Virus record (IMG/VR): IMGVR_UViG_3300045953_000380
Coordinates: 1 to 32,692 of that record
Strand: one strand, 5' to 3'
Source: a virus
Length of the DNA: 32,692 nt
Position 1 is the first letter of the stretch, and the number at the start of each line of letters is the position of its first letter. Made by a program: the position numbers and the translations under genes. Under the pieces are notes generated by a model. That model was given only the letters and a program-made list of their open reading frames with translations, was not told the DNA's origin and did no database searches. Positions 1-9,788 of the stretch are shown piece by piece.

Positions 1-1857
1 CGCCGTGGTTCCCGAGCAGACATGCAGCTTGCCAAAGGCCGTCGCGGTCAATGTGGTCGAGGCAGTGACAGAAACCTCGGCGTTGACCAGAGTGGCCAGC
101 ATGTCGCCGGCAGTACCGCCACCGCCCGAGGCAGCGATAGTCAGCGTGTTGGCGCCGTCGTTGTAGGTCAGGGTGATGTTGCTGCCGGCAACCAGCAGAG
201 CGGCTACGCGGTCATCAACAGCTTCGCTGAAGTCACTGATGGTGCTAGCGGCCTGGGTGCCAGTGTGGTTGGCGCGGCTCTTCAGGTTGGCGTCAGTGTC
301 GTTCGCCGTGGCGTTGGCAGCCACACCGTCCAGCTTGGACTTGTCAGCAGCGCTCATGAAACCGGCCACCAGGGTGGTTGCTAGGGCATGCACGCTGCCG
401 CCCTGGCCAAAGTGGTCGTTGAGTTGCCGCTGAATCTTGCCGAACGCCTGCAGCACCGTGTCAGTGGAGACGATGGCGCCGCCCGTGGCCAGGCTCAGGC
501 CGCTGAGCACGGCCGCCAGAACGCGCGCGGTGGTGAAGTAGAGGTTGCTCGCGCCCTCGGTCAACTCGTCGGTGTTGTTGTTCTTGGTCGCGTCCGTGGC
601 CACCCCAGCCAATTTGGCCTTCTCAGCGCTGGTGAAGTTCTCCTGGCTCAGGCCCTTGCCGGCTTCCTTGTCCACCTTGTCGGCCAGGGCCGTGGTCAGG
701 GCGGCCGGTTGCACGGCGGTGTCGGCCTTAGCGCCCTGCGCTGCCGTCGCGGCTCCGATGTCGCCTGGCAGGCTCGGAATGAACGGCTTGTCCTGTAGGT
801 CGGCGTAGCTGCCACTGGTGGCCACCGGCGCCAGGTCGCCGGGCTGCACCGCACTGTCAGCCTTGGCACCCTGGGCAGCAGTGGCCTTGCCAGCCAGGGC
901 GGCGGCCAGGTCATCCTGATCGAGCAGAGTACCACCGATGGTGCCCCACGCGGCCGGAGCCACTGGGACGGCGCCTGCATCGCTGGTGCTGCCGTCGCTA
1001 TAGGTGATGATCAGGCGGCCAGCGCCATTGATTGCCACGCTGGAAATGCTGCGGCCGTCTTCGCCCGGCGGGCCCTGGAAGGGCACGCCATCACTCCAGC
1101 CGCCCGGGGCGCCTTCGCGCAGGTAGAGCAGACCGTTGTCGGTGGCGAGGAAGGCGAAGCCTTCATCTTCGGCGTCGTACTGGTCGCGATCGGCCAGAGG
1201 GCCGAAGGCGTCGACCTGGAACGCGGGGCCCATTGGGCCGGGTGCGCCCTGACCGCCGACTGTAAGGACCCAGGCGCTCTCGCAGGTGCTCGTCGGGGCC
1301 GTTCCAACCGGGTAGACCGTAGCCTTGCCGGTGGCGGCGCGGTAACTCTCCCCATTGGGGAATGCCAGATCGAGGTACCAGGCGCCCTCCTTCCAGGCCA
1401 GGGCTGCGGTCTCCTCGTCGGTGAGCAGCACCTCCACCCAGCCGCCGGCATGGACGGTCGGCACCACGCTGAGCAACTCGGCGCCGGCCGCATCCAGCAC
1501 CTTCAAGGTGGCGACGGCGCCGGCCAGTTCCACCGGCAGGTAGTAGCTCAGCTCACCACCCTTGGGCAGCAGGCCAGTGGCGGCCAACGAGTTGATATCC
1601 AGATGCTGGGCGTCCACCACCTGGGCGAGGTGCGGCAGCGCGCGGGGGAATTCCTTGTTCAGCGCCGGGAAGCCGGTGACGCCGCGCACCCACACCGGCC
1701 AGTCGGTCGGCAGGTCGTGGTCGACAGCCAGGCGCACGGGCGAGGTGCTGGCGATGGCAGTGATCGGTCGGTACGCCAGCTCCGGCTGCATGATGCGCAG
1801 GATCTGGCGGAAGGTCGCGCCCTGAATAATGGGCAGGTCTAGGCGGGCCGGCTGCAT
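1..1857 (-). CDS. Tail fibre or tail-tip protein, 3' end beyond the window
   Basis: An uninterrupted minus-strand frame runs from the ATG at 1857 off the left edge, giving 619 codons with no stop. The start has a GAGGAG ribosome site nine bases upstream. The first ~200 residues look like a tail-attachment domain. A short collagen-like stretch follows (GAPGPMGP and GPPGEDG, about residues 205-265), then two copies of an AAQGAKAD-AVQP repeat (about 320-375) and an NHTGTQ motif near residue 527, which is common in tail fibres of Pseudomonas phages. It would be part of the tail tip and contact the host surface. It is the last tail gene visible in the leftward late operon. The receptor-binding end and any fibre chaperone lie outside the window. 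Confidence 0.8.
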   Translation of the reverse strand, partial: MQPARLDLPIIQGATFRQILRIMQPELAYRPITAIASTSPVRLAVDHDLPTDWPVWVRGVTGFPALNKEFPRALPHLAQVVDAQHLDINSLAATGLLPKGGELSYYLPVELAGAVATLKVLDAAGAELLSVVPTVHAGGWVEVLLTDEETAALAWKEGAWYLDLAFPNGESYRAATGKATVYPVGTAPTSTCESAWVLTVGGQGAPGPMGPAFQVDAFGPLADRDQYDAEDEGFAFLATDNGLLYLREGAPGGWSDGVPFQGPPGEDGRSISSVAINGAGRLIITYSDGSTSDAGAVPVAPAAWGTIGGTLLDQDDLAAALAGKATAAQGAKADSAVQPGDLAPVATSGSYADLQDKPFIPSLPGDIGAATAAQGAKADTAVQPAALTTALADKVDKEAGKGLSQENFTSAEKAKLAGVATDATKNNNTDELTEGASNLYFTTARVLAAVLSGLSLATGGAIVSTDTVLQAFGKIQRQLNDHFGQGGSVHALATTLVAGFMSAADKSKLDGVAANATANDTDANLKSRANHTGTQAASTISDFSEAVDDRVAALLVAGSNITLTYNDGANTLTIAASGGGGTAGDMLATLVNAEVSVTASTTLTATAFGKLHVCSGTTA

Positions 1858-1890
1858 GGCTGGCTGCTCCTCGATCAGGAAAAGGGGGTG

Positions 1891-3432
1891 TTAAGCGGCG
1901 GCTTTCACGTAGCAGGTGGAACCGGCAGGTGCGGTGATGGCCGGCACCTTGAAGTTGATCGACACGTCATAGGGGTAGGTGGCATCAGAGCGCAGGGCGC
2001 GGGTGGCCTGGATGGCAATCCATTCGTCCTCGCCGAAGGCCACGTCTTCCACGTTGTTGAGCCCGAAACTGCCCGTCACCTTGGTCCAGGTCGCGCCGTC
2101 ATCGGTGCTGCGGATCAAGGTGCCGTACTCGGCGCCGACGACCCAGACCGAACCGGTGGTGTCGATGCTGGTCAGGTAGCCGTAGTTGGTGACACTGACT
2201 AGCGCCCAGGTGGCGCCGTTGTCGGTGCTGCGGGCGATCTTGCCGCTCTCGCCGACCGCCACCCAGTTGCCGGCCTTGTCGGTGGCCACCGCCCGGACGT
2301 TGGTGGAGCCGAAGGGGCTGGTCAGCAGCGCCCAGGACGTACCGTTGTTGCTGCTGCGGGCCATCTTGCCGGCGTTACCCACGGTCACCCAGACGCCGGC
2401 CGCATCCGTGGCGATGCCGTTGATCTGGGTCGCACCGAAGCCACTGGTAACCAGGCTGAAACTGGCGCCGTTGTTGCTGCTGCGCGCCAGTTTGCCGCTG
2501 AAGCCAGCCACCACCCAGACGCCCGCCTTGTCGGTCTCGATGCAGTTGGCGACGGTGGCCAGCGTATTGGTCACCAGCGACCAGGTGGCGCCATCATCGG
2601 TGCTGCGCGCCAGAGAGCCCGCATTGCCGGTAGCCGCCACCCAGACGCCAGCCCCGTCCGAGGCGAAGCCGAAGACGCCGTTGGTGCCAGTTCCCAGGGC
2701 GACTGCCGCCCAGGTCTGCCCCGCGTCGGTACTGCGGAGCGCCTGGCCCGTGCCGGTGCCCGCCAGCCATACCCCGGCGCCGTTCGCCGCAATACGGGTG
2801 GGGGCGACATCGGCCACGCCATAGGCGGACGGGTACCAGCTGATACCGTCGACCGACGGCGTACCCCCTACTCGGCCCACCAGATCAAACAGCGCCGGGT
2901 ACGCCGTGTAGAGCTGAACGCTGCCCGCCAGCGCATAGCTGGAGCCGGGATTGCGCAGGGTCAGCAGCACGTCGCCCACCGCCGCCGTCGCGGCAGCCAG
3001 CTCGGTACCGGTGACATAGTTCGGGTGCGGATCGGCAGCAGCCACGTGGGCGCCCACCGCATCGCTGGCGGCAGCCGCCGCCTCGGCCGGCGTGGCGTAC
3101 TGCGGGTGCGGATCCGCCGCAGCCAGGTGCTGACCCAGCGCCTCGGCGGCCCCAGCGGTATAGCGCAGCGAAATGCGGGTGTTCAGCGGCCAGTCCTGGG
3201 CGCCCGAGCTTTCCTGGTTGCGCTCGACAGTCAGGGTGCCGCTGCTGGCCGCCGTGACCTTGATGATTTCCCAGGCCGTGCCGGCCGCGTTGACCAGGGT
3301 CAGCAGGTAATAGTCACCACTGCCCAGGCCCACCAGCTTGGCGGCCTGGGCCGGATCGATGGCAATCGAGCCGTCGGCGGCCACGACCGGCGCCAGCAGG
3401 GTCGCCGACCAGTTATTGAGGAATCGCTGCAT
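1891..3432 (-). CDS. Tail protein with six Asp-box (BNR-like) repeats
   Basis: The protein has 513 residues and its start is preceded by GGAGA at a spacing of four bases. The N-terminal ~95 residues look like a virion attachment domain. Two DPHPQY/DPHPNY collar motifs follow at about 107-112 and 134-139; this motif is typical of phage tail fibres. From about residue 230 to 460 there are six Asp-box units of the form S-T-D-D-G-A-T-W, spaced 40-45 residues apart, as in beta-propeller proteins of the sialidase/Ycf48 type. No sialidase catalytic residues could be identified, so a structural or glycan-binding propeller is more likely than an enzyme. It sits between the tip protein at 3445-4962 and the fibre at 1-1857, so a side-fibre or adhesin role is inferred. 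Confidence 0.75.
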   Translation of the reverse strand: MQRFLNNWSATLLAPVVAADGSIAIDPAQAAKLVGLGSGDYYLLTLVNAAGTAWEIIKVTAASSGTLTVERNQESSGAQDWPLNTRISLRYTAGAAEALGQHLAAADPHPQYATPAEAAAAASDAVGAHVAAADPHPNYVTGTELAAATAAVGDVLLTLRNPGSSYALAGSVQLYTAYPALFDLVGRVGGTPSVDGISWYPSAYGVADVAPTRIAANGAGVWLAGTGTGQALRSTDAGQTWAAVALGTGTNGVFGFASDGAGVWVAATGNAGSLARSTDDGATWSLVTNTLATVANCIETDKAGVWVVAGFSGKLARSSNNGASFSLVTSGFGATQINGIATDAAGVWVTVGNAGKMARSSNNGTSWALLTSPFGSTNVRAVATDKAGNWVAVGESGKIARSTDNGATWALVSVTNYGYLTSIDTTGSVWVVGAEYGTLIRSTDDGATWTKVTGSFGLNNVEDVAFGEDEWIAIQATRALRSDATYPYDVSINFKVPAITAPAGSTCYVKAAA

Positions 3433-3444
3433 GTTGTCTCCGAT

Positions 3445-4962
3445 TCAGACCCAGCAAACAGGGGAGGTTTCGAGCCAGACGGCAGCGCCGTCGAACGGGT
3501 TCCAGGCGCCATAGCGGCGCGTGGTGGAGGCCACGGTGACCGCACCACTTGCAGTACCGGTGGGCGTGGCGGGCGGGTGGTAGGCCCGCGCCGAAGGCCG
3601 ATCCGCGCACAGGCCAATCACCTGCGGGGCATACCGAATCACGTCCAGGTGGCCGTTGAAGACGGTGGCGTTGTTCTCGATGAAGCTCACGCCACCGGTG
3701 AAATAGCCGCTGACATCGTCCAGAGGCGGGCTAATCCAGCTAGCGTCGTCGGCAGCACCGCTGACCGTTTCGACGTAGTCGATGCCATCGGTGGTGACCG
3801 TGCGCGTCCAGGTCATGCTGCCCGGGTTCACGCCATCCAGGGTTTCGCTGGCCGTTCCGGCCCAGGCGCCCGCGATCTGGCATTGCACGACGCCACCGAC
3901 CTGAATGGCCGCCGTCCAGTCCGCCGAACCGCTGCAGTCCAGACCGTCTTCCGTCGGCGCCGGCATGTCGAGGGTGCCTTCCCAGTCCAGGACGAAATCC
4001 ACGTCCTGGCGCGTGCCGCTGGCGTCGTACCAGATGCTCAAGGTCCGGCGGAGTGACAGGCTGACGGGGCCGCTGAACACCTTGCATACCCGGCCACCCC
4101 ACTCGACGAAGGTGCCCTCGCCGGGCGGGGTCGGCGTGCTGGCCAGCTGGAACCGCCACTCAGGCGGGTCGGCATGTCCCGGCCCGATGTAGTAGCCCGC
4201 CAGGTAGTCCGGCCCGGTGTCGAAATCCAGCACCTTCTGGGAAACGACTGAGCGGGCCTTGACCACGCTGCACGCCACGGTGGCGGCGGCACCCGGTCCA
4301 CTGATGGTCAGTTCCAGGAAGGAGTACGGCCAGCGGATCTGGGTCTCCTCGCTGGTCAGCCGGCGCTGATGCACCATCAGAATCGCCGCCGAGCCGTCCG
4401 GCTTGATCGACTCCAGCCGTATCCGGCCCGAGGTGAGCGGCACATCACCCGCGACGCCCCAGCCGGAACTGACCGGGTAGCTATGACTCTCTGCCGCGCC
4501 ACCGAACTCGCCAAAGCGGCTCAGCGTCAGCGTCCCCGACCAGGGCGTGCCGAAACTGCGCACGGTGTTCTCCTCAAGGTCGGGGCAGGTCACCCGCCAG
4601 CGCACGCCATCCGGGTCGATGTAGATCCAGCCATCGAGGGGCTTGCCGTAAAGCTCGAGCCGATCCCCCGACAGGACAGCGGTGTTCCGCCACTGGCGCC
4701 CAGCCGCATCGTCCTCGGCCTGCTCTTCCACACTGCGGACCACCTCCGGCACGCCCGGCACTGCCAGTCGATGCGCACCGCCCCAGGTGTCCGGGATCGC
4801 GGTGAGCACACCCGAGATAAAGTCGTAGTGCGGTTCCGGCTGTGACTTGGCCCGGGTGGTCGCGTTCGGCAGGGTCAACACCCCGTCGCGCACCGGACCA
4901 TGCCAGGGATTGCCCCACAGCTTGACCCGGAACAGGCCAAGCCCCTTGTGCTGCAGGATCAT
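3445..4962 (-). CDS. Putative minor tail / tail-tip structural protein
   Basis: The protein has 505 residues, with no signal peptide or membrane segment. Its start overlaps the stop of the gene at 4959-5465 in an ATGA, so the two are translationally coupled. The composition is rich in Gly, Trp, Thr and Ser with alternating short hydrophobic stretches, as expected of a beta-rich virion protein. I do not recognise a named domain. Its position between the hub-like protein and the fibres points to the tail tip. The function is inferred only from synteny. Confidence 0.65.
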   Translation of the reverse strand: MILQHKGLGLFRVKLWGNPWHGPVRDGVLTLPNATTRAKSQPEPHYDFISGVLTAIPDTWGGAHRLAVPGVPEVVRSVEEQAEDDAAGRQWRNTAVLSGDRLELYGKPLDGWIYIDPDGVRWRVTCPDLEENTVRSFGTPWSGTLTLSRFGEFGGAAESHSYPVSSGWGVAGDVPLTSGRIRLESIKPDGSAAILMVHQRRLTSEETQIRWPYSFLELTISGPGAAATVACSVVKARSVVSQKVLDFDTGPDYLAGYYIGPGHADPPEWRFQLASTPTPPGEGTFVEWGGRVCKVFSGPVSLSLRRTLSIWYDASGTRQDVDFVLDWEGTLDMPAPTEDGLDCSGSADWTAAIQVGGVVQCQIAGAWAGTASETLDGVNPGSMTWTRTVTTDGIDYVETVSGAADDASWISPPLDDVSGYFTGGVSFIENNATVFNGHLDVIRYAPQVIGLCADRPSARAYHPPATPTGTASGAVTVASTTRRYGAWNPFDGAAVWLETSPVCWV

Positions 4963-5465
4963 GGCGCTGGCTCCGGGTCAGGGTCGGCGTAGATGAAGTC
5001 GACGGTCACGCCATCCGCATCGAGCATCGTCAGCTTCTTGATCGGTTCCAGTTCCATGGTGAAGATGCCGTCGCTGGTGGTGATGGTCATCGAGGGATGG
5101 TACTCGCGCAGGGGCACTCCGCTTTCGTCGACGGGCTCGGTCAGCGGCCCAGCGATCCCGCCGCCCCCGCCCGCCTTCGGCGTGTTGGGATTCCAGGTGC
5201 CAACGCCGTCCCTTGAAGGTCGACCTCCCACAGCTTGGCGAGGCGGCAGGGTCTGGGTGCCACGGGTCGTGGTTTCCAGCGCATTCAGGTCCTGCTTCAG
5301 CGTGGTACCGCGCCGCTGCCGCTCCAGCGAGTCGCCCAGGCCTCTCCTGGCCTTCTCGTTGCTGTCGCCAATCGTGCGCCGGGCTTTCTCGTTGTCCTGC
5401 CCAATGCCGCGGCGCGACTTCTCCATTCCCGCGCCAATCGCGGCGCGTTCTTCGGCAAGGGTCAT
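4959..5465 (-). CDS. Small tail protein with 11-residue N-terminal repeats
   Basis: The protein has 168 residues, with a GGAG site eight bases before the ATG. Residues ~12-48 contain three copies of an 11-residue unit (K-A-R-R-x-I/L-G-D-S-N-E) plus a partial fourth, which is charged, helical and probably coiled-coil. A Gly/Pro-rich linker follows at about 95-110, then a C-terminal ~60-residue domain of mixed beta character. It lies between the hub-like gene and a putative tip gene and is coupled to the latter by a four-base overlap. No family is recognised. An oligomerising adaptor of the tail tip is a reasonable guess. Confidence 0.65.
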   Translation of the reverse strand: MTLAEERAAIGAGMEKSRRGIGQDNEKARRTIGDSNEKARRGLGDSLERQRRGTTLKQDLNALETTTRGTQTLPPRQAVGGRPSRDGVGTWNPNTPKAGGGGGIAGPLTEPVDESGVPLREYHPSMTITTSDGIFTMELEPIKKLTMLDADGVTVDFIYADPDPEPAP

Positions 5466-5467
5466 GA

Positions 5468-7231
5468 CTACAACTCCAGCAGGTCGTTGGGGATTGGGAT
5501 GCGGTAGGTATGCGCCGAGCTGACGGGATACTCGTCCATATGTTCCGAAGGTATTTCCGAGGAGCGCAGTCGCATTCGGCGCGGGAACAATTCCAACTCT
5601 GGATTGATGTCCAGGTCGTTCTCGTCGTAGTTGCCGGCAAACCCAGGCAGGGTATCGTCGTAGATCGGGCTTTCATTGCGTCCGCCCAACTGGGTCGGCA
5701 ACTCGATCTCCGCCGGCGGCGTGCCGGGCGGCGTGCTGGCCGGAATGGCAGGCGGGGTCAGCGGGTCGCTGTCGGCACCGCCACCCTGGCTGACGGCCAG
5801 TTGAAAGGTCGTCAGGCATGCCCCGCTGTCTAGATCCAACTCATCGAGGATGCTGAACACCTTGGCCTTGCACACGATGGGGTGGCCCAGGATCACATCA
5901 TCCACCTGCACCGTATGCTCGAGACGGATACCCAGGCCATCCATGGTGGGCAGCTGGAAGGCGAAACGGTTGCCGCGGTGCTTGTCCCAGATCGAAGTAC
6001 TGGCCATGGCCAGCAGGCAGCCGATGGCCTGGCTGCGCCGCGCCTCGCTGCGCACGTCCACCACGTAATCACCCAGCGCATCCTCGGCAGCATCCGGCTC
6101 AGGCGCCGTATAGGTCGCGGTGAGAAAGGCCTGCTCCCGGTCACTCTCGGTATCCAGCGCTACCCGGTCCCGACCAATCACCTCGCCGGCCTGAGCCACG
6201 CTAGCGGGGGCTTCCACCCGCAGCTTGTACTGTTCAGTCACCCGCTGCGCCCAGCGGTACCCACTGCTCCAGGTGGCGCGGAGCAGCAGGTCCGGATAGT
6301 CGCTACGCCACCCCGCTGGCGGAGTGCAGTAAATCCCGCTCGGCGGCAGACGAAGCCAGAAGGCCCCATCCAGGATGGCGGTGTAGCCGGCGTTCTCGCT
6401 CGCCTCCTGCACCATGCTGATGTCCGGCAGGTCGCCGGAGTCATGGCGCCAGATGCAGAAACCCGTCTCGATGGAATCACCGGCAATGTCTGGGTGCCGC
6501 CAGGAGAACGCCTGGTGGCGCTCCCGCAGGCGGATGAAACGGTAGTCCGCCTCGATCTCCACCACGTTGACCCGCTCGGTCAACTCCGTCGGCAGCCAAT
6601 CGATGCTGCGGAACATCACCGCCCCTGCCGGCACAAGCCAGTCCGGCACGGTCTTGGCCGCCCAGGGCGTCACTTGCAGGTCACCTTCGACATTGCGCTG
6701 CAAGCTGGCCGGCTGGGTGCTCATCCGCTCCATGGCGTAATCCCAACGGGAGCGGCCGGCCACGGGCTCGAACACATCCGACGACCACTGGCCGCCGACC
6801 AGTGTATCGATGGCCTCGATCGCCATCGGCTCGACCACCTCGTGCAGCTGGTCACTGCATTCGCAGGACAGCACCCGAGTCTGCAGGTTGAACAGCGGCC
6901 GTTCGATCTTTCCGCGAAAGCGCAGAGTCTGAGTGACCTCGCTGGCGGTGATGACCTGATAGTGAAGCTCCACATCCTGACCGATGTACTCGGCCGGATT
7001 CACCGGCCCAGGGCCCAGCAGCAAGCTGAAATCGGCCAGACAGCGGGCGCCTTCCTGGCGCTCAATCCGAATCAGGCCGGTCAGCAGGTCGGTGGTATCG
7101 ACGCCGTCGAGCAGGAGCAGCACGCCCCACACGGCCGAGAACACTGGCACGACTACCGACGAATCCCCGCCGGAGTCCATCGCCGCACCATTCAGCTCAA
7201 CGGCGTTGAGCTCAGCGCCATTGAGTTCCAT
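5468..7231 (-). CDS. Probable tail hub / distal baseplate protein
   Basis: The frame is open back to 7516. The ATG at 7231 is chosen because it overlaps the upstream stop as TGATG, as the neighbouring genes do, and gives 587 residues. The N-terminus carries a short repeat (ELNGAELNAVELNGA), which also occurs at the start of some siphophage tail proteins. The region around residues 40-120, with the 'RFRGKIERPLFNLQTR' type of sequence, resembles the beta-barrel part of baseplate hub proteins. The C-terminus has a Pro/Thr-rich linker (about 480-505). Its place downstream of the tape measure gene supports a role at the tail tip. The hub assignment rests on resemblance and gene order, not on a search. 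Confidence 0.65.
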   Translation of the reverse strand: MELNGAELNAVELNGAAMDSGGDSSVVVPVFSAVWGVLLLLDGVDTTDLLTGLIRIERQEGARCLADFSLLLGPGPVNPAEYIGQDVELHYQVITASEVTQTLRFRGKIERPLFNLQTRVLSCECSDQLHEVVEPMAIEAIDTLVGGQWSSDVFEPVAGRSRWDYAMERMSTQPASLQRNVEGDLQVTPWAAKTVPDWLVPAGAVMFRSIDWLPTELTERVNVVEIEADYRFIRLRERHQAFSWRHPDIAGDSIETGFCIWRHDSGDLPDISMVQEASENAGYTAILDGAFWLRLPPSGIYCTPPAGWRSDYPDLLLRATWSSGYRWAQRVTEQYKLRVEAPASVAQAGEVIGRDRVALDTESDREQAFLTATYTAPEPDAAEDALGDYVVDVRSEARRSQAIGCLLAMASTSIWDKHRGNRFAFQLPTMDGLGIRLEHTVQVDDVILGHPIVCKAKVFSILDELDLDSGACLTTFQLAVSQGGGADSDPLTPPAIPASTPPGTPPAEIELPTQLGGRNESPIYDDTLPGFAGNYDENDLDINPELELFPRRMRLRSSEIPSEHMDEYPVSSAHTYRIPIPNDLLEL

Positions 7232-7743
7232 CAGACCTCCCGTGCGGTGAACGTCCAGCTGTAGGGGAATGCGCCCTGCTGGATGGCCTCCACCGGGGGC
7301 CTGCAGCGGACCATGAAACTGGGCATCCACGACACGCGATAACCCAGGGCGCCCGCGACGGGCGTAATCGTGAAGCTGTTGCCAACCATATCCACAGGCG
7401 TCGGAATCTCCCGATTGCCCACCCGAGCCGTGGCCCAGGGCGCTTGATCCGGGCGGACCGTCCCCGGGATCACACCGCTCAGGCTGGCGGTGCTGAGGGT
7501 GCGCGCCGCCGTGCAACGCAACTCCAGCGGCTGCTCATAGTCCAGGCCGTCAAAGCCAAGGCCCATCAGGCCGGATCCGCTGATAGTGATCAGTGCCTTG
7601 CGAAAGTGCACCATCACCACCAGCGCCCCTCCGGAACGACGCCCCTCAGCCACGCCCTCCTCGTCCTGGTCGTAGCTGTGATCCGGGAAGCCACCACTGG
7701 CCAGCGGGGCGATGGGGATTCCCCCCAGCATTACCTCGACCAT
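7231..7743 (-). CDS. Minor tail protein, possible distal-tail adaptor
   Basis: The protein has 170 residues. Both ends are coupled to neighbours by TGATG overlaps (7743 with the tape measure stop, 7231 with the hub start). It is soluble and beta-rich, with a conserved-looking YRVSWMPSF segment near residue 135. The gene directly after the tape measure in siphophages usually encodes the distal tail protein or a tip adaptor, and the size fits. I do not recognise the family from sequence alone. Confidence 0.65.
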   Translation of the reverse strand: MVEVMLGGIPIAPLASGGFPDHSYDQDEEGVAEGRRSGGALVVMVHFRKALITISGSGLMGLGFDGLDYEQPLELRCTAARTLSTASLSGVIPGTVRPDQAPWATARVGNREIPTPVDMVGNSFTITPVAGALGYRVSWMPSFMVRCRPPVEAIQQGAFPYSWTFTAREV

Positions 7744-9788
7744 CAGGACCTCCGACGGCGGTGTTTACGCGCTTCGTTGCGCAGGATGTCGTCCCAGGTC
7801 TGGCCGCCGGCCTCCAGTGAATAGGAGCGGCCGCCCCCCAGGTCCAACACGATGGTGCCTTTGCTGCCGACCCCAACGGCCGAAGCGGCCTCCGCAAAGG
7901 AGCCGCTGCCCAGGTCCGGCAGACGCATGCCCGCCAGGCGCTGCATCAGGGCGCGGGAGGCACTGGTGGTGAACACTTCCTCGCCGCCGTTGAACTTAAG
8001 CAGTTCCGGGCCGTTCTCCCCCACCCAGGCCATGCCAGGTGGTGCGCTGCGAGTACCAGTGGCAAAGCCGCGCGTCGGCGTGGCGGCTGTGGACGCGGCC
8101 ACCTCATCCGTCGATGGCACCTTCACCGTGGCGGTGAAGGTCAACATCGGCGACAACTTGGCGGCCAGGTCCTCGAACTGCTTGGTGATAGCGGCGACCT
8201 GGTCTGGCGGCAGATTGATGCTCAGCTCGGTCTTCTTGATCGCCTCGATGTCGGCCTTCAGTTCCTTCACCGCCTGGGTGGTGTGCTCCACCGACTCCTG
8301 GGCGCGGTCCAACTGGATACGGTCAGCCGCTTCTTCGATGCCCTGCAGTTCCTTCACGAAGCCGGTGAAGCCATAGGTGTTGGCGCCCGCCTCTTGCAGC
8401 GACTGGATGATCTCCAGGGCGGCCTGGGCTTTTCGCTTGGCTTCGTCGACGTTGCCGGCCTGCTGCGCCTGGCGAGCCTGCACCTTGAGGGACTGAGCCT
8501 GGCCGAAGCTCGGCTCGCCACTACCACCGGTTTCCAGTTTGGCCAGTGCATCCTTGTAGCGCTTGGCCGTCTCCACCTGGGCCTGCTTCGCCTTCTCCAA
8601 CTCGGCATTGGCCTTGGTCTGCGCCGAGATCTGGGCCTTCAGTGATTCTTGGGCGTCCTTCACCAGTTGCGTCTGGACGTCCTTCATCTCGTTCATCTTG
8701 GCGGTGGCGGACTCGACCGACTTGCCCATGCCACTCACCGTCGCATCGAAGGACTTCGCCAGACGGGCGTTCTGCTCGACCTGGGCTTCCTGGCCAAAGT
8801 CACCATTCCAAAGCTTCTTCATGCGTTCGGCGGCCTTATCGGCCGTATCGACAGTATCGGCAAAGGACTGCTTGGCAATGTCCGCTGCGCCTTGGAAATC
8901 GCCTCGCACCACGGCCGCAACGATGGCGGCCATAGCGCCGATCTGGTCGCCAATTGACTTGAACACGGCCACCACCACCACCCCAACTGAGGTCAGCAGC
9001 TTGAGACCGGTACCCAGAAAGCTTGAAGCCTCGCCGGCACTGCGCGCGTCCTTGGAGAAATCCAACACCAGGCCGGTGATGTCATTCAGCGTCGGGACCA
9101 GATTGGCCGCCACTTTGAACCCCGCCCCCTCGGTCGAGGCCGCCAGCACATCCATGCTGTCGTTGAACTGGCCGGCGGCGGCATAAGCGCTGTCGTCCAG
9201 CACCAGGCCCAACTCTTGCGCCTGCCGGGTCAGTTCGGTAATGCCGGCCGAACCCTTGTTGAGCAGCGGCAGCAGCTTGGCGCCCTGCTTGCCGAACAGC
9301 TCGATGGCCAGAGCGGACTTCTGCGCTCCATCGGGCAGCTCAGCGAAGCGGTCGGCAATCTCCAGCAGCAGCTGGGACGACCCCTTCACGCTGCCATCCG
9401 CATTGCGAATGGAAACACCGATGGAATCGAAGGCTTCGGCCTGGGACTTGCCACCCTCGGCGGCCTTCGCCACGTTCTGGTTGAACTTGATCAGGGTGGA
9501 GGCCAGAGCCTCGCCCTCGATGCTGGCAAACTTGGCGGCGTACTGCAGGCCAGCAAACTCACCGGCTGCCATGCCCACGCGCTCAGCCAGTTCGCCGGTC
9601 ATGTCGATGGCATCAATGCTGGTGCGCACCCATTGGGTGAGGGCCGCAGCGGAGATGGCACCCGCCAGAACCGCCCCCGCAGCCTTGGCCGTAGCGGTGA
9701 GTTTCTTCAGTTGGCCGTCGGCCTCGTCGAAGGCCTTCTTCGAGTTATTCTTCCCCTCGATCACCAGCTGGGTCGTAACCTTGGACAT
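7743..9788 (-). CDS. Tail tape measure protein
   Basis: The protein has 681 residues. Features in order: a basic, Lys-rich N-terminus; a hydrophobic Ala-rich stretch at ~36-54; a region resembling phage tail tape-measure domains, with GELAERVG and LFGKQGAKLLPLL; a long hydrophobic segment at ~264-295; a helical coiled-coil region from ~345 to 520; and a C-terminal GENGPE motif at 590-595, typical of tape measures. It sets tail length and passes into the host during DNA ejection. It follows the frameshifted chaperone genes as expected, and its ATG overlaps their common stop (TGATG at 9786-9790). At 681 residues it implies a fairly short siphovirus tail. Confidence 0.95.
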   Translation of the reverse strand: MSKVTTQLVIEGKNNSKKAFDEADGQLKKLTATAKAAGAVLAGAISAAALTQWVRTSIDAIDMTGELAERVGMAAGEFAGLQYAAKFASIEGEALASTLIKFNQNVAKAAEGGKSQAEAFDSIGVSIRNADGSVKGSSQLLLEIADRFAELPDGAQKSALAIELFGKQGAKLLPLLNKGSAGITELTRQAQELGLVLDDSAYAAAGQFNDSMDVLAASTEGAGFKVAANLVPTLNDITGLVLDFSKDARSAGEASSFLGTGLKLLTSVGVVVVAVFKSIGDQIGAMAAIVAAVVRGDFQGAADIAKQSFADTVDTADKAAERMKKLWNGDFGQEAQVEQNARLAKSFDATVSGMGKSVESATAKMNEMKDVQTQLVKDAQESLKAQISAQTKANAELEKAKQAQVETAKRYKDALAKLETGGSGEPSFGQAQSLKVQARQAQQAGNVDEAKRKAQAALEIIQSLQEAGANTYGFTGFVKELQGIEEAADRIQLDRAQESVEHTTQAVKELKADIEAIKKTELSINLPPDQVAAITKQFEDLAAKLSPMLTFTATVKVPSTDEVAASTAATPTRGFATGTRSAPPGMAWVGENGPELLKFNGGEEVFTTSASRALMQRLAGMRLPDLGSGSFAEAASAVGVGSKGTIVLDLGGGRSYSLEAGGQTWDDILRNEARKHRRRRS

